64,000 nt of DNA from Accumulibacter sp964420975. Lineage in GTDB: Bacteria > Pseudomonadota > Gammaproteobacteria > Burkholderiales > Rhodocyclaceae. The stretch spans positions 196,395 to 260,394 of the forward strand of contig CAYQVH010000002.1 of the NCBI GenBank assembly GCA_964420975.1, written 5' to 3'. This document shows, in pieces, positions 54,785-64,000 of this stretch. Position 1 is the first letter of the stretch. Each line of letters starts with the position of its first letter. Position numbers and translations under genes: made by a program. The notes below the pieces were generated by a model that did no database searches, was not told where the DNA came from, and saw nothing but the letters and a program-made list of their open reading frames with translations.

Positions 54785-56968
54785 ATGCCGGGAAACAACG
54801 AAGCCTTTTCGCGCGTCAAGATCGACGCCCAGCTCAAAGACCGGGGCTGGGACGTTCTCAACCCCAATGCGGTGCGCTTCGAAGTCGTTCTCGCGGACCA
54901 GACCAAGGCTGACTACGTGCTATGCGACCGCCACGGGCGGGCGCTCGCCGTGATCGAGGCCAAGAAGGCGGCGATCAATCCGGCGGAAGCCGAAGCGCAG
55001 GCCAAGGCCTACGCCGTGCAGCTCAAGGTGCCGTACATCTTCCTCGCCAACGGCGAGGAAATCCGTTTCTGGGAGTGGCAGCGCGAGGCTTTCCCGCGCG
55101 CGATCAAGACGTTCTTCTCGCAGGGCGATCTTGAGCGCCGCGCCGCGACTGGCCAGGTGCGCCGCGACCCGCTCACCGTCGCCATCGACCAGCACATCGT
55201 CGAGCGCGACTACCAAACCGAGTGCATCGATACGCTCTGCCGCGAAATCAAGGGCGGACGGCGCAAGCTGCTCGTTGAAATGGCAACCGGCACCGGCAAG
55301 ACGCGCACCGCTGCCGCCTTGATCAAGCGCCTGTTCGAGGCGAACGCGATTACGCGCGTGCTCTTCCTCGTTGACCGCATCCCGCTCGCCAAGCAGACCG
55401 AGGATGCCTTCGCCGAGCACCTGCCGGATTTCCCGGCCTACGTGCTGCGCACCGGACGGCGCTTTCAGGACGAAAAGCGCATCACCATCACTACGCTGCA
55501 GAGCATGGTGAACCTCTATCACGAGTATTCGTCGGGCTACTTCGATCTCGTGATTTCCGATGAATGCCACCGCTCGATCTACGGCAAATGGAGCGGCGTG
55601 CTCAAGCACTTCGACGGCGTGCAACTTGGTCTCACGGCGACACCCTGCATCGCCAACCCCGAGGACTTTGGCAACGAGGAAGATAAGCTCGCCATCCGCG
55701 ACACCCTACGCTTCTTCGAGGTGAACAAGCCGACCTTCCGCTACAAGCTCAAGGACGCAATCCGCGACGGCTACCTCGTCCCGTACCAGATTTACAAGGC
55801 GAAAACCGTGAAGACCGCCGCCGAGGGCGGCTTCCCCGTGAAACGCGACGAACTCGACTGGAGCGCGATGGACGCGATCACGCGCGCCGAGTTCATAACG
55901 CTCTTTGGCACCAGGCAGAGTGTCGTGATCGATCCGGCGGCGCTGGAACGAAAGTTTACGATCCCCGAACGCAACCGCGCCATCGTCCGCGAGTTTCGCG
56001 AGGTGATGGACAACGGCTACTGGGAAGCGAAGGGTCAGGTCAGGAAGCCACTTTTCGGCAAGACCATCGTCTTCGCCGTTACCAAGCGCCACGCCGAGAC
56101 GCTGGCGCAGATGCTTGATGCTGCCTACGCCGACAAGAAGCCTTCCCCTGAAATCCGCTACGCCGATTACGTCGTCTCCGGCACGGGGGCCGACGACACC
56201 GTGGACGGTATGACCAAGATCCAGCGCTTCAAGAAGGAGCCGTTTCCGCAGATTCTCGTCTCCGTGAACATGCTCGATACGGGCTTCGATTGCCCCGAAG
56301 TCGTTAACCTCGTCTTCGCGCGCTTCACGCGCTCGGCGATCCTCTACCAGCAGATGCGCGGGCGCGGCACGCGCAAGCTCAAGGGCAAGCCGCTGTTTAC
56401 GATGTTCGATTTCGTCGGCGTCACCGATTACCACGGAGATGAGGGCGAGCTGACCGATGGTGGCGTGTTCTCCTCACCACCGAGAAAGAAGCATTACGAG
56501 CCGCGTCGCCTGCTGTTGCTCGACATCAACGACCACATCGACCCGACGACCCGCGAGTGGATTACGGTCGATGAGAACGGCAACATGGTCTTCCCCGAGG
56601 CCTCTGAAGCCAAGGCCGCCGCCCTCGGCGCGCGCTTCGAGGCCTGGCTTCTCAGCCAGGAAGGCTGGCTCACGCCCGATCAGGAGCGCTGGCTGCGCAT
56701 GGTTGGCAGCCAGCTCCGGGCGAACGCCGACACGATGGGCGAGTTCACGTCCGGGCACTTCGCCTTTCATCCGTTCACGCTGATGGGCGGCCTGCCCGAG
56801 GCGATCCGCGTCTTTGGCGGCGCGAATCGTCTTGATTCGGTCCTTGAGTCCCTCGATGGTGAAGTGTTCTGGCCGGAGGGCTCGGCCCCGAGCACCCGCA
56901 GCAGCCCCGCGGTCCGGCCCTCGTCGCTGCGGCCTCAAGAAGGAAGGAAAAATAAGCAATGCCCTTAA
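54785..56968 (+). CDS. hsdR: Type I restriction enzyme R subunit
   Basis: 727 residues. The N-terminal nuclease is PD-(D/E)xK type (FEVVLADQTKADYVLCDRHG, then VIEAKKA: Asp43, Glu58, Lys60). SF2 motor motifs follow: Walker A EMATGTGKTRTAA (Lys172), DECH at 259-262, and LGLTATPC. Later come motif V/VI VNMLDTGFDCPEVVNLVFAR and QQMRGRGTR, and the EcoEI-type C-terminal domain. The final 25 residues are low-complexity. HsdR translocates DNA and cuts far from the target, using HsdM and HsdS. It overlaps hsdM by 10 nt. Confidence 0.96.
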   Translation: MPGNNEAFSRVKIDAQLKDRGWDVLNPNAVRFEVVLADQTKADYVLCDRHGRALAVIEAKKAAINPAEAEAQAKAYAVQLKVPYIFLANGEEIRFWEWQREAFPRAIKTFFSQGDLERRAATGQVRRDPLTVAIDQHIVERDYQTECIDTLCREIKGGRRKLLVEMATGTGKTRTAAALIKRLFEANAITRVLFLVDRIPLAKQTEDAFAEHLPDFPAYVLRTGRRFQDEKRITITTLQSMVNLYHEYSSGYFDLVISDECHRSIYGKWSGVLKHFDGVQLGLTATPCIANPEDFGNEEDKLAIRDTLRFFEVNKPTFRYKLKDAIRDGYLVPYQIYKAKTVKTAAEGGFPVKRDELDWSAMDAITRAEFITLFGTRQSVVIDPAALERKFTIPERNRAIVREFREVMDNGYWEAKGQVRKPLFGKTIVFAVTKRHAETLAQMLDAAYADKKPSPEIRYADYVVSGTGADDTVDGMTKIQRFKKEPFPQILVSVNMLDTGFDCPEVVNLVFARFTRSAILYQQMRGRGTRKLKGKPLFTMFDFVGVTDYHGDEGELTDGGVFSSPPRKKHYEPRRLLLLDINDHIDPTTREWITVDENGNMVFPEASEAKAAALGARFEAWLLSQEGWLTPDQERWLRMVGSQLRANADTMGEFTSGHFAFHPFTLMGGLPEAIRVFGGANRLDSVLESLDGEVFWPEGSAPSTRSSPAVRPSSLRPQEGRKNKQCP

Positions 56969-58581
56969 CCCCCGAGATGCGCCGCTCCCTCGAACAGATA
57001 CGCGACTATCTGTTCGGCGGCGGCTATCCCGATCCGGTGAGCAACGCCGAGCAGCTCGCGTTCCTGTTCTTCTTCTATCTGGTCGAGGGCATCGACGCCG
57101 AGAACGCGGCGCGCGCCAAGGTCTTGAAGCAGAAACACGAGAGCCTCTTCAACGGCTTGTGGACGCTGTAAAACCCGCTCAACGCGCCGGCCAAGGGCGA
57201 GACGACGACCCCGAAGGATCGCTTCCGCTGGTCGATCTGGGCCAAGGGGCTTTCCGGCGAGTCGCTCGTGCGCTTCGTGCGTGACGAGGTCTTCCCGTTC
57301 TTCGGCGAAGTCGCCGACCGCTCGGCGGTCAACTTCATGCACGGCGCGCGTCTTGTGATCGACGAGCCGACCGTCCTCACACAGGTTGTCACCCTCGTCG
57401 ATGGCCTGCGGCTTGACCGCTCGGATGCCGATACCAAGGGCGACCTCTTCGAGCACGTCCTCAAGCAGATCAAACAGGCCGGTGAACTCGGCCAGTTCCG
57501 CACGCCGCGCCATGTAATCCGCGCGATCGTCGAAATCATCGATCCGAAGATCGGCGAGACGATCTACGACCCGGCGGCAGGCACGGCGGGCTTTCTGGTC
57601 GCGGCCTATAACCACATCCGCCTTGCCAACTCGTCGCCGGGCGGCATCCAGAGCGTCGAGATCGACGGCAAGGCACAGACGCGCGGTCTCGGCGACAAGC
57701 TTTCCGCCGCTCACGTCTCCGCACTCCACAGCCAGACCTTCTTCGGCAACGACGTTGATCCGAAGATGATTCGCCTCGCGACGATGAATCTCGCGCTGCG
57801 CGGCCTGCCGAACGTGCGCATCCTGCTGCGCAATGTGCTCACGACGATGCTCGATGGCGAGCGCAAGGGCGAGCTGGGCTTGCCGCCGGAGGGCTTTCAC
57901 GTCGTCCTCGCCAACCCGCCGTTCTCTGGGCGCGTGGACAAGGATCGCATCGTCGATGACGTGAAGATCGGCACCACCACGGCGACCGAGCTTCTGTTCC
58001 TGAAATACATGATCGATTCCCTGCGCCCCGGCGGGCGCTGCGGCGTCATCGTCCCCGAGGGCGTGCTCTTCGGCTCGACCGGCGCGCACAAGGAACTGCG
58101 CCGCCAGCTCGTCGAGAACAACCGCGTCGAGGCGGTGATGAGCCTGCCGGGCGGCGTGTTCCAGCCCTATTCGGGCGTCAAGACCTCGGTACTCTTCTTC
58201 CGTAAGGGCGGGAAGACCGAAAACGTTCTCTTCCTGCATGCCGACAACGACGGCTACAGGCTCGACGCCAACCACGACCAGCCGATCGAGGCGGACGACC
58301 TGCCGACGCTGATCGCCGCCTACCGCGACCGCGAGGCGGGATTGAAGGCGTGGGGCAAGCGCGACCCGAACGCCGAGTGGACAGCTCCGTGGTGGTTCGC
58401 CGACGCGGCGACGGTGCGCGCCAATGATTTCAATCTTTCGGCGGGGCGGTATCGCCCGATGAGCCAGCAGCAAGTGCAGCATCGCGATCCGCGCGAGCTG
58501 CTCGACGAGCTGGCGGCGATCGAGGCCGAGATCATGGAAGAAGTGGAAGCGCTACGGGCGGCGCTCGGCGAGGCGGCATGA
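56959..58581 (+). pseudogene. hsdM: Type I methyltransferase subunit HsdM with in-frame stop
   Basis: The gene reads MPLTPEMRRSLEQIRDYLFG to LFNGLWTL, then TAA at 57169-57171 (codon 71). It then continues in the same frame (NPLNAPAKGETTTPKDRFRW) to the end. AAA (Lys) to TAA would explain it, since relatives read WTLKNPLNAP. The rest is intact: SAM motif IYDPAAGTAGFLVAAYNH (near codon 204), and catalytic NPPFSG (near codon 319). A GTG at 57268 could restart translation but would lose the HsdM N-terminal domain. A functional R subunit without M would normally be inactive, since R acts in the R2M2S complex. It overlaps hsdS by ATGA. Confidence 0.9.
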
Positions 58582-59834
58582 ACGCACTAGTTGCGATACG
58601 GGATGTCGCTGATGTCGTGCGCGGGGTTTCGTTCGACAGGAATGAAGTACTCGACGAGAACCGCGACGGCTATTTGCCCATTCTGCGCGCAGGAAACATT
58701 GAGGGCGAGCTTCTGCTCGATCGCGATCTCGTATGGGTACCTCAGAGCCGGGTCGGCGCTGAGCAGCGTATGCGTCCAGGCGACATCGCAATCTGCATGT
58801 CATCGGGTAGCCAGGCGGTAGTCGGCAAAACGGCACCACTGCGCAGGCCATGGGATGGCAGCGTAGGCGCCTTCTGCGCGATCGTGCGCCCTAAAACAGA
58901 AAAGACCGTACCTGAGTACCTGTCCTTCTTTATGCAATCCGAAGGCTTCAGGGCCTGGACGCGCCAAAGCTCCGGTGCGAATATCAAGATCAAGAACATT
59001 CGGAAGACTGAGCTTGAATCATTCGCCCTTCAGCTTCCGTCACTCGACAAGCAGCGACCGATCGTTGATCTGCTGTCCAGAGCGGAGGGAATTGTCCGAC
59101 TGCGGCGCGAGGCGCAAGCCAAGGCTGCCGAGATCATCCCGGCGCTCTTTCTCGACATGTTCGGCGACCCGGCGACGAATCCGAAGGAGTGGATGGAGGC
59201 ACAATTGGGTGACCTAGTCGAGGAGTTCCGATACGGAACCTCGCAGAAGTCCGGCACGTCTGGTCTTGCGGCCCTGCGCATCCCCAACGTCATCGGCAAC
59301 AGGCTTGACCCATCCGAGATGAAGCTCGTCGACGTGATGGAGTCAGAGGCCAATCGCCTTCGACTACGCACGGGTGACTTGCTTTTCGTCCGCACCAACG
59401 GCAACCCGGACTATGTCGGACGGAGTGCGGTCTTCGAGCCGGAGATCATGTCCGCAGCAGGGTGCGACGGGTCCAACTGCATCTATGCGTCGTACCTAAT
59501 TCGTGCGCGGCTGAAGGCGAACTCCGTTCGTCCCGGGTTCCTGCAATCGTTCTTGTCTTCTCAAGAAGGGAGGAAGCGGCTTCGGGAGCAAGCTCGCACA
59601 TCGGCAGGTCAGTACAACATCAACACGGAGGGACTGTCCAGCATCCGTGTCCCTCGGCCGCCGTTTGACGCACAGGTGCGCTTTGAGGAGCGAAGTCGGT
59701 CGGTCCTGGGCATCGTAGCCCAGCAGTCTGAAGCCCTCAATAAGGCCGAGGCAGCCTTTCAAACCCTTTTGGCTTGCGCGTTCAGCGGCAACCTTGCCAC
59801 CGCCGCCGCGCTCAAGGAGGCTGCCGTCGCATGA
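58578..59834 (+). CDS. hsdS: Type I specificity subunit HsdS
   Basis: 418 residues. Two target-recognition domains are separated by a helical spacer. TRD1 runs about 1-150 (VRGVSFDRNEVLDENRDGYL, LPILRAGNIEG); spacer 1 is LPSLDKQRPIVDLLSRAEGI and RLRREAQAKAAEIIPALFLDMFG. TRD2 follows to about 370 (VEEFRYGTSQKSG, ALRIPNVIG), and the second helix pair ends the protein. It defines the bipartite DNA site bound by the enzyme; the site itself cannot be read from this. It starts within the hsdM stop and its own stop overlaps the next ATG. Confidence 0.95.
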   Translation: MNALVAIRDVADVVRGVSFDRNEVLDENRDGYLPILRAGNIEGELLLDRDLVWVPQSRVGAEQRMRPGDIAICMSSGSQAVVGKTAPLRRPWDGSVGAFCAIVRPKTEKTVPEYLSFFMQSEGFRAWTRQSSGANIKIKNIRKTELESFALQLPSLDKQRPIVDLLSRAEGIVRLRREAQAKAAEIIPALFLDMFGDPATNPKEWMEAQLGDLVEEFRYGTSQKSGTSGLAALRIPNVIGNRLDPSEMKLVDVMESEANRLRLRTGDLLFVRTNGNPDYVGRSAVFEPEIMSAAGCDGSNCIYASYLIRARLKANSVRPGFLQSFLSSQEGRKRLREQARTSAGQYNINTEGLSSIRVPRPPFDAQVRFEERSRSVLGIVAQQSEALNKAEAAFQTLLACAFSGNLATAAALKEAAVA

Positions 59835-60628
59835 CCGTCGCTGCCGGAAAAGATTGTTACGCGCTCGGAATGGCTCCGTGTACAGGGTCGGGCCGATCGT
59901 GGACCACCGCTGAACTTGATGCCGCCATCGCTGAGCGCGTCGCGGGTCTTGTCTTCGACGATGACGGCAAGACCGATGTGGCGGCGTTGCTGGCAAGCGT
60001 CTCTGAAACGCAGTTTGATAAGGTTGCCGTGTCCCGCATCCTCGCCGACCCCGACGACGTGGAGGATTGGCGCGTTGGTGAGGCAATCGCTGATGCGTAC
60101 CTGACTGATCATCACGGCGCTTCGTTTCCCTGGCCGGACGGACGCGACGAGCGCAAGAGCGGTTCTTCTCTTCCGGGTGCTGACTTGGTTGGCTTCTGTT
60201 CGGACGCGGCCGGTGAGTGTTTCGCTTTCGGTGAGGTGAAGACGTCGAGCGATGACAAGTACCCTCCGCAGGCTATGCACGGTCGAACCGGATTAAAGCA
60301 ACAGCTTGAGGATCTTCGTGACCGGGTGGATATTCGTGACGGGCTTGTGAAGTATCTTGCCCATCGTGCTAGGAACGCTGCATGGGAGGGGCGCTATCGA
60401 AGCGCCAGCAGACGTTACTTGGCCGACAACAATGATGTTCGCGTGTTCGGGATTCTCGTGCGTGACGTGGTTCCGAATCAGAATGACTTGCGTGTGCGCG
60501 TCTCAAAGCTCGGCGAGAACTGCCCGAAGGGGATGGTCATCCAACTCTTTGCCCTTTATCTTCCGCCGAAAGGCATCCCCGCACTCGGCGAAAAGGTTCT
60601 TGCGGCGAGAAAGGCGGGTGGCGTATGA
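59831..60628 (+). CDS. Putative PD-(D/E)xK nuclease, HamA-like (Hachiman) position
   Basis: 265 residues, no signal. The middle part shows a nuclease pattern: Glu84 in WRVGEAIADAYL, Asp118 in PGADLVGFC, and Glu135-Val-Lys137 in CFAFGEVKTSS. This is the ExK arrangement of PD-(D/E)xK enzymes, and the GAD...GEVKT spacing resembles HamA/DUF1837 proteins. A long helix with many charges (QQLEDLRDRVDIRDGLVKYL) follows. The gene overlaps both hsdS (ATGA) and the helicase (ATGA), so it is produced with them. HamA proteins pair with a HamB helicase and degrade DNA during phage infection. Assignment to that family is inferred from motif and order, not from a search. Confidence 0.65.
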   Translation: MTVAAGKDCYALGMAPCTGSGRSWTTAELDAAIAERVAGLVFDDDGKTDVAALLASVSETQFDKVAVSRILADPDDVEDWRVGEAIADAYLTDHHGASFPWPDGRDERKSGSSLPGADLVGFCSDAAGECFAFGEVKTSSDDKYPPQAMHGRTGLKQQLEDLRDRVDIRDGLVKYLAHRARNAAWEGRYRSASRRYLADNNDVRVFGILVRDVVPNQNDLRVRVSKLGENCPKGMVIQLFALYLPPKGIPALGEKVLAARKAGGV

Positions 60629-63600
60629 CTGTCTCGCTGCCATCGCTCGACAGACTTAACTATCACTGGGCCGTTTCCGCTCTAGATCCGAAATGGCGAG
60701 AGCGTGCCCTGCATCTTGTGAACGAGCGCCTCGCCAAGGCGTCTCTTGGACGACAGATTGCGTTCTCGTTCGTTGAGGAGCAGGAGGACGATCGACTGTT
60801 GGAGCGCGTTGCCCTGGCTTACGAACTGGCAGCAATCGAAGGACTGGACGCGCTGAGCCGGGCGACGGGTGGCGACGCGGCAATGCGCGAGCAGTGCAGT
60901 GCGGCTGCGTTTCGTGCTTTCGACATCAAGCGCTTGTTGGCAACTCCTGCCGCGACGAACGAGCGCGTCATGTTTGTCCTGCAACTGTCGGCGCTCGCGT
61001 ACTGCGGCGATCGATGGTCTGACCTGCGGCGCTGGTATCAGGAGAATGCTGCCGCGTTGAAGCCCCCGTCAGTCGCAGATTCGAAGTGGGACGAGCGCCT
61101 GCTGTATCGGATTTTCGACTGCTGGGTTCGCCTGTTCCGCAAGGACGGATGGAACGATCTCCACGGTATCCATGAAATCATCGCAGGCCTTCGGGAGGAC
61201 CAAAAGCTGATGGAGGAGACGCGCCTTCAGAACGGTTCGGAGGCCGCAGACCGCGCGATCGCCTTGAGGCTAGTTGCCCTGTACCACTGGGCGCGCGGTA
61301 CAGAGGTGCTCGCCGAGTACATGATGCAAGGTGGTCCGGCAAACATCTTCTCTCTGCTCGACAAGAACTTCGAGGCAGCGATCAAGGCTGCAACGGCTTC
61401 CGCCGACGCACAGCATGAGGTTATCCTCCGTTGGCTGCATGCAGCCGCTCGCATGATGATCACCAGCTCTCTTTGGTGGGGGGCGCGCACTGTCAACTCT
61501 CGTGTATCGGACTTTGTCCGCTCTCTGACGCGCCGCGAGCATCAGGCGATGTTCGAGCTGCTCCCCCCGCAGCGCGCGGCCCTACTGGAGCAGGGTCTCC
61601 TTGACCAAGCCAAGACCGCCATCGTCGTTGATATGCCAACGTCGGGTGGCAAAACGCTGCTCGCGCAGTTCCGTATCCTTCAGGCGCTCAATCAGTTTGA
61701 CGCAGCCCAAGGATGGGTTGCATATGTCGCCCCAACCAGAGCGCTGTCTGCGCAGATCACGCGGCGGCTTAGGCGCGACTTCGAGTCGCTAAATCTTCGA
61801 GTTGAACAGCTTAGCGGTGCGATCGAGGTTGATTCGTTTGAGGAGGAGTTACTCGTCGATCAGACGCAGCCGTTCCACGTTTTGGTGGCGACGCCCGAGA
61901 AGTTGTCGTTAGTCATTCGCAACAAGAAGGTGCCGCGACCTCTGGCGCTGGTCGTTATGGACGAGGCTCACAACATCGAAACCGAGTCGCGTGGCCTGCG
62001 CATTGAGTTGCTGCTTGCCACGATCAAGCGGGACTGCGCGCAAGCGAACTTCCTTCTTCTGATGCCATACGTCGAACGTGCCGACGCGATTGCACGGTGG
62101 CTCGCCCAGGACGTGGACGCAGGTAAGTCAATCAGTTTCAGCACAACGGCGTGGAAGCCGAACGAGCGGATCATTGGTTTGTATCGCGCCGTGGCCGATG
62201 ACTCCGAACGCGCCGGATGGCGGCTGGAGTTCGAATCGCTTTCTGTGACCGATAAGGCGATGCAACTTCGCGGCACACACCGCGCAGGTGGCGTGAAACC
62301 AATCGACGTTCGGAAGAGCGAAGTTCTTCTCAACAACAAACAAAAAAGCATGGGGTTACAGACTTCGGCGATGGCCTGCGTCCTTTCCGGGCGAGGCACC
62401 AGTATCGCGGTTGCCAACAACATTGACGTTGTTTGGAACATGGCGCGGCACGCGGCAGAGTCGCTGCCTGCCTTCGACCGGGTGCCAGACGAAATCACGC
62501 TTGTGCAGGATTTTCTGAGGACCGAAGTCAGTCCTCAGTTCGAGCTAGTGCAAATGCTGAACAGCGGAGTCGGGGTCCATCACGCCGGGCTCTCGGACGA
62601 GATTCGCACGCTGATGGAGTGGCTTGCTGAATCGGGACGGCTAAGTGTTCTCTGTGCAACATCGACCGTGTCCCAAGGCTTGAATTTCCCAGTTTCCTCA
62701 ATCTTCCTTGCTTCGCGGTTCGTTCCGCAAGGGAAGCGATCAGTCGAGATGTCGCCGCGCGAGTTCTGGAATCTGGCCGGTCGGGCGGGCCGCATAGGTC
62801 ATGACAGTGTCGGTGTCGTCGGACTTGCCGAAGGTAAAGATAGGAACGACGTTGTTCGATTCTTAAGCAAGAGCACAGGTGCGCTCGCGTCCCGTCTTGT
62901 CGAACTGCTTGACGAGCTGGAGGCGCGCGGAAAGTTGAACGAACTTGATCGCATGATATACCGACCGCAATGGGAGGACTTTCGCTGCTACATCGCTCAC
63001 CTATGGGCGGAGAAGAAGAACCTCGACGCCGTGCTTGCCGAGTCAGAGCAGCTTCTCCGCCAGACCTACGGGTACACGACCCTCAGGAATGATCCGGAAA
63101 AGCGGGCTAAGGCCGACAAGCTGCTGCAAGCGACGAACGCGTATGCACGCAGCCTCGCGGCAATACCCGGTTTTGCCGATCTTGCGGATTCGACCGGTTT
63201 CTCACCCGAAGGCGTTCGGGCGGCAATCATGGGCATGCAAGGCCTGGAGCAGAAGCTATCTCGCGACGATTGGGCACCAGACAGCTTGTTCGGCGATGCA
63301 GGGAAGATGTCCGACCTGTTCGGCGTGATGCTCAAGATTCCGCAGCTCTCTGAGTCGCTCAAGGAGATTGGAGGCGAGGGCCTTGATCATGCACACCTGT
63401 CGAACATTACAAAGGACTGGGTTAACGGCAAGTCCTTACAGGACATCGCGCGGAGCTACTTCGCTCAAGGCCACGTTAACGCTGATACCAAGGCGTTTAC
63501 GAACGCGTGTCGGGCGCTGTACCGGACAATTGTGAACAATGGCACGTGGGGCGTCTCCGCTCTTAGCCGGGTCTCGGGAATCGACTTCACTCAGATGAAG

Positions 63601-63897
63601 GAAGTCGATCGGCGGCGTATCAACGCGCTGCCAGCCATGATTTACCACGGTGTCCGTACGGAAGAAGCAGTCCTTATGCGCATGAATTCGGCACCTCGTA
63701 GTGCTGCTGAGCGTCTTGGCGAGATGTACAAGAGGGAGCTTGGCGATGGCGACGGCCATTACTCGGTTAGTGTCGCAAGGAAGTACTTGCGCGAGTTGAG
63801 TACGCCCGACTGGGCGAAGGCGTGTCCGCGCGGCGCGGCATTGACAGGAGAAGGCTACAAGCGCGTGTGGCGGGTACTTTCCGGCGAAGGTTCGTAG
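60625..63897 (+). CDS. Large SF2 (Ski2-like) DEAH-box helicase, HamB-like
   Basis: 1090 residues. A helical N-terminal region of about 330 residues (MTVSLPSLDRLNYHWAVSAL onward) has no family I recognise. The motor follows: motif I MPTSGGKTLLAQF (337-344), Ia YVAPTRAL, motif II MDEAHNIE (DEAH at 446-449), motif V LCATSTVSQGLNFPVSSIFL, motif VI WNLAGRAGRIG (GRAGR 719-723). The NLAGRAGR form and a long helical C-terminus (about 800-1090) place it near Ski2/Hel308-type helicases, as HamB proteins are. It overlaps the preceding nuclease gene by ATGA. Together with that gene it likely forms a nuclease-helicase defence pair. Base use is slightly less GC-rich than in hsdRM. Confidence 0.85.
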   Translation: MTVSLPSLDRLNYHWAVSALDPKWRERALHLVNERLAKASLGRQIAFSFVEEQEDDRLLERVALAYELAAIEGLDALSRATGGDAAMREQCSAAAFRAFDIKRLLATPAATNERVMFVLQLSALAYCGDRWSDLRRWYQENAAALKPPSVADSKWDERLLYRIFDCWVRLFRKDGWNDLHGIHEIIAGLREDQKLMEETRLQNGSEAADRAIALRLVALYHWARGTEVLAEYMMQGGPANIFSLLDKNFEAAIKAATASADAQHEVILRWLHAAARMMITSSLWWGARTVNSRVSDFVRSLTRREHQAMFELLPPQRAALLEQGLLDQAKTAIVVDMPTSGGKTLLAQFRILQALNQFDAAQGWVAYVAPTRALSAQITRRLRRDFESLNLRVEQLSGAIEVDSFEEELLVDQTQPFHVLVATPEKLSLVIRNKKVPRPLALVVMDEAHNIETESRGLRIELLLATIKRDCAQANFLLLMPYVERADAIARWLAQDVDAGKSISFSTTAWKPNERIIGLYRAVADDSERAGWRLEFESLSVTDKAMQLRGTHRAGGVKPIDVRKSEVLLNNKQKSMGLQTSAMACVLSGRGTSIAVANNIDVVWNMARHAAESLPAFDRVPDEITLVQDFLRTEVSPQFELVQMLNSGVGVHHAGLSDEIRTLMEWLAESGRLSVLCATSTVSQGLNFPVSSIFLASRFVPQGKRSVEMSPREFWNLAGRAGRIGHDSVGVVGLAEGKDRNDVVRFLSKSTGALASRLVELLDELEARGKLNELDRMIYRPQWEDFRCYIAHLWAEKKNLDAVLAESEQLLRQTYGYTTLRNDPEKRAKADKLLQATNAYARSLAAIPGFADLADSTGFSPEGVRAAIMGMQGLEQKLSRDDWAPDSLFGDAGKMSDLFGVMLKIPQLSESLKEIGGEGLDHAHLSNITKDWVNGKSLQDIARSYFAQGHVNADTKAFTNACRALYRTIVNNGTWGVSALSRVSGIDFTQMKEVDRRRINALPAMIYHGVRTEEAVLMRMNSAPRSAAERLGEMYKRELGDGDGHYSVSVARKYLRELSTPDWAKACPRGAALTGEGYKRVWRVLSGEGS

Positions 63898-64000
63898 GTT
63901 AACGGCTTGACGCTGGCAGCGAGCAATACGTGACACCCCTTGGTTCAGGGTGAATTTGTCCTCTTAGGCAAGGCGTAGGGAATCAAGCGGTTACTTTCCG
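63898..64000. other. Short end region after the helicase
   Basis: 103 bases with no gene or terminator hairpin that I can see; the window ends here. Confidence 0.4.

Overview
The window looks like a chromosomal segment of a high-GC betaproteobacterium, most likely Rhodocyclales (Azoarcus / Accumulibacter-like). The reasons are a glnA-ntrB layout with sigma-54/NtrC control, a compact glycogen operon, a creC-creD pair, an mrp antiporter operon, and a tRNA-Ile2(CAU) gene split by a small group I intron of the type known from Azoarcus. The genus is an inference; no rRNA gene or marker set is present.

Layout. 1-2400: nitrogen control on the minus strand (start of ntrB, a DUF4124 protein, glnA with a sigma-54 promoter and two NtrC sites). 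2499-7523: rhodanese, nadA, a glycosyltransferase, hslO (Hsp33) and an FAD-linked dehydrogenase. 7942-15674: glk-glgP-glgB-glgX, a tight operon for glycogen branching, breakdown and glucose phosphorylation. 15702-24797: minus-strand genes including caspase-like protein, creC, a cre-tag, creD, a membrane GH3 hydrolase, a ParA-like ATPase, an esterase and an isopropylmalate dehydrogenase-like enzyme.

25063-25389 is tRNA-Ile2(CAU) interrupted by a 250-nt group I intron between U33 and C34. An accessory region follows (25430-35014): a secreted kinase-fold protein, a DUF2924 / serine recombinase / small-protein module with a broken recombinase, an AAA+ ATPase next to a subtilisin-like protease split over three frames, and an IS4-type transposase remnant. 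35015-40768 holds mrpA(B)CDEFG, an Na+(K+)/H+ antiporter operon. 40941-53955 is mixed housekeeping: CBS/DUF294 protein, DUF2760-Hsp70 pair, NDUFA9-like protein, lytic transglycosylase, formyl-THF cycloligase, and an iron-uptake/redox group whose TonB-dependent receptor is broken.

54165-63897 is a defence island read as one unit: higB-higA, hsdR-hsdM-hsdS, a PD-(D/E)xK-like nuclease and a large Ski2-like helicase. hsdM-hsdS, hsdS-nuclease and nuclease-helicase each overlap by ATGA, and hsdR overlaps hsdM by 10 nt. The last two genes have the nuclease-plus-helicase layout of Hachiman-type systems and appear built into the type I restriction operon. hsdM carries an in-frame stop at codon 71. Several other genes carry frameshifts or stops, so either this accessory DNA is decaying or the assembly has local errors; raw reads would decide.
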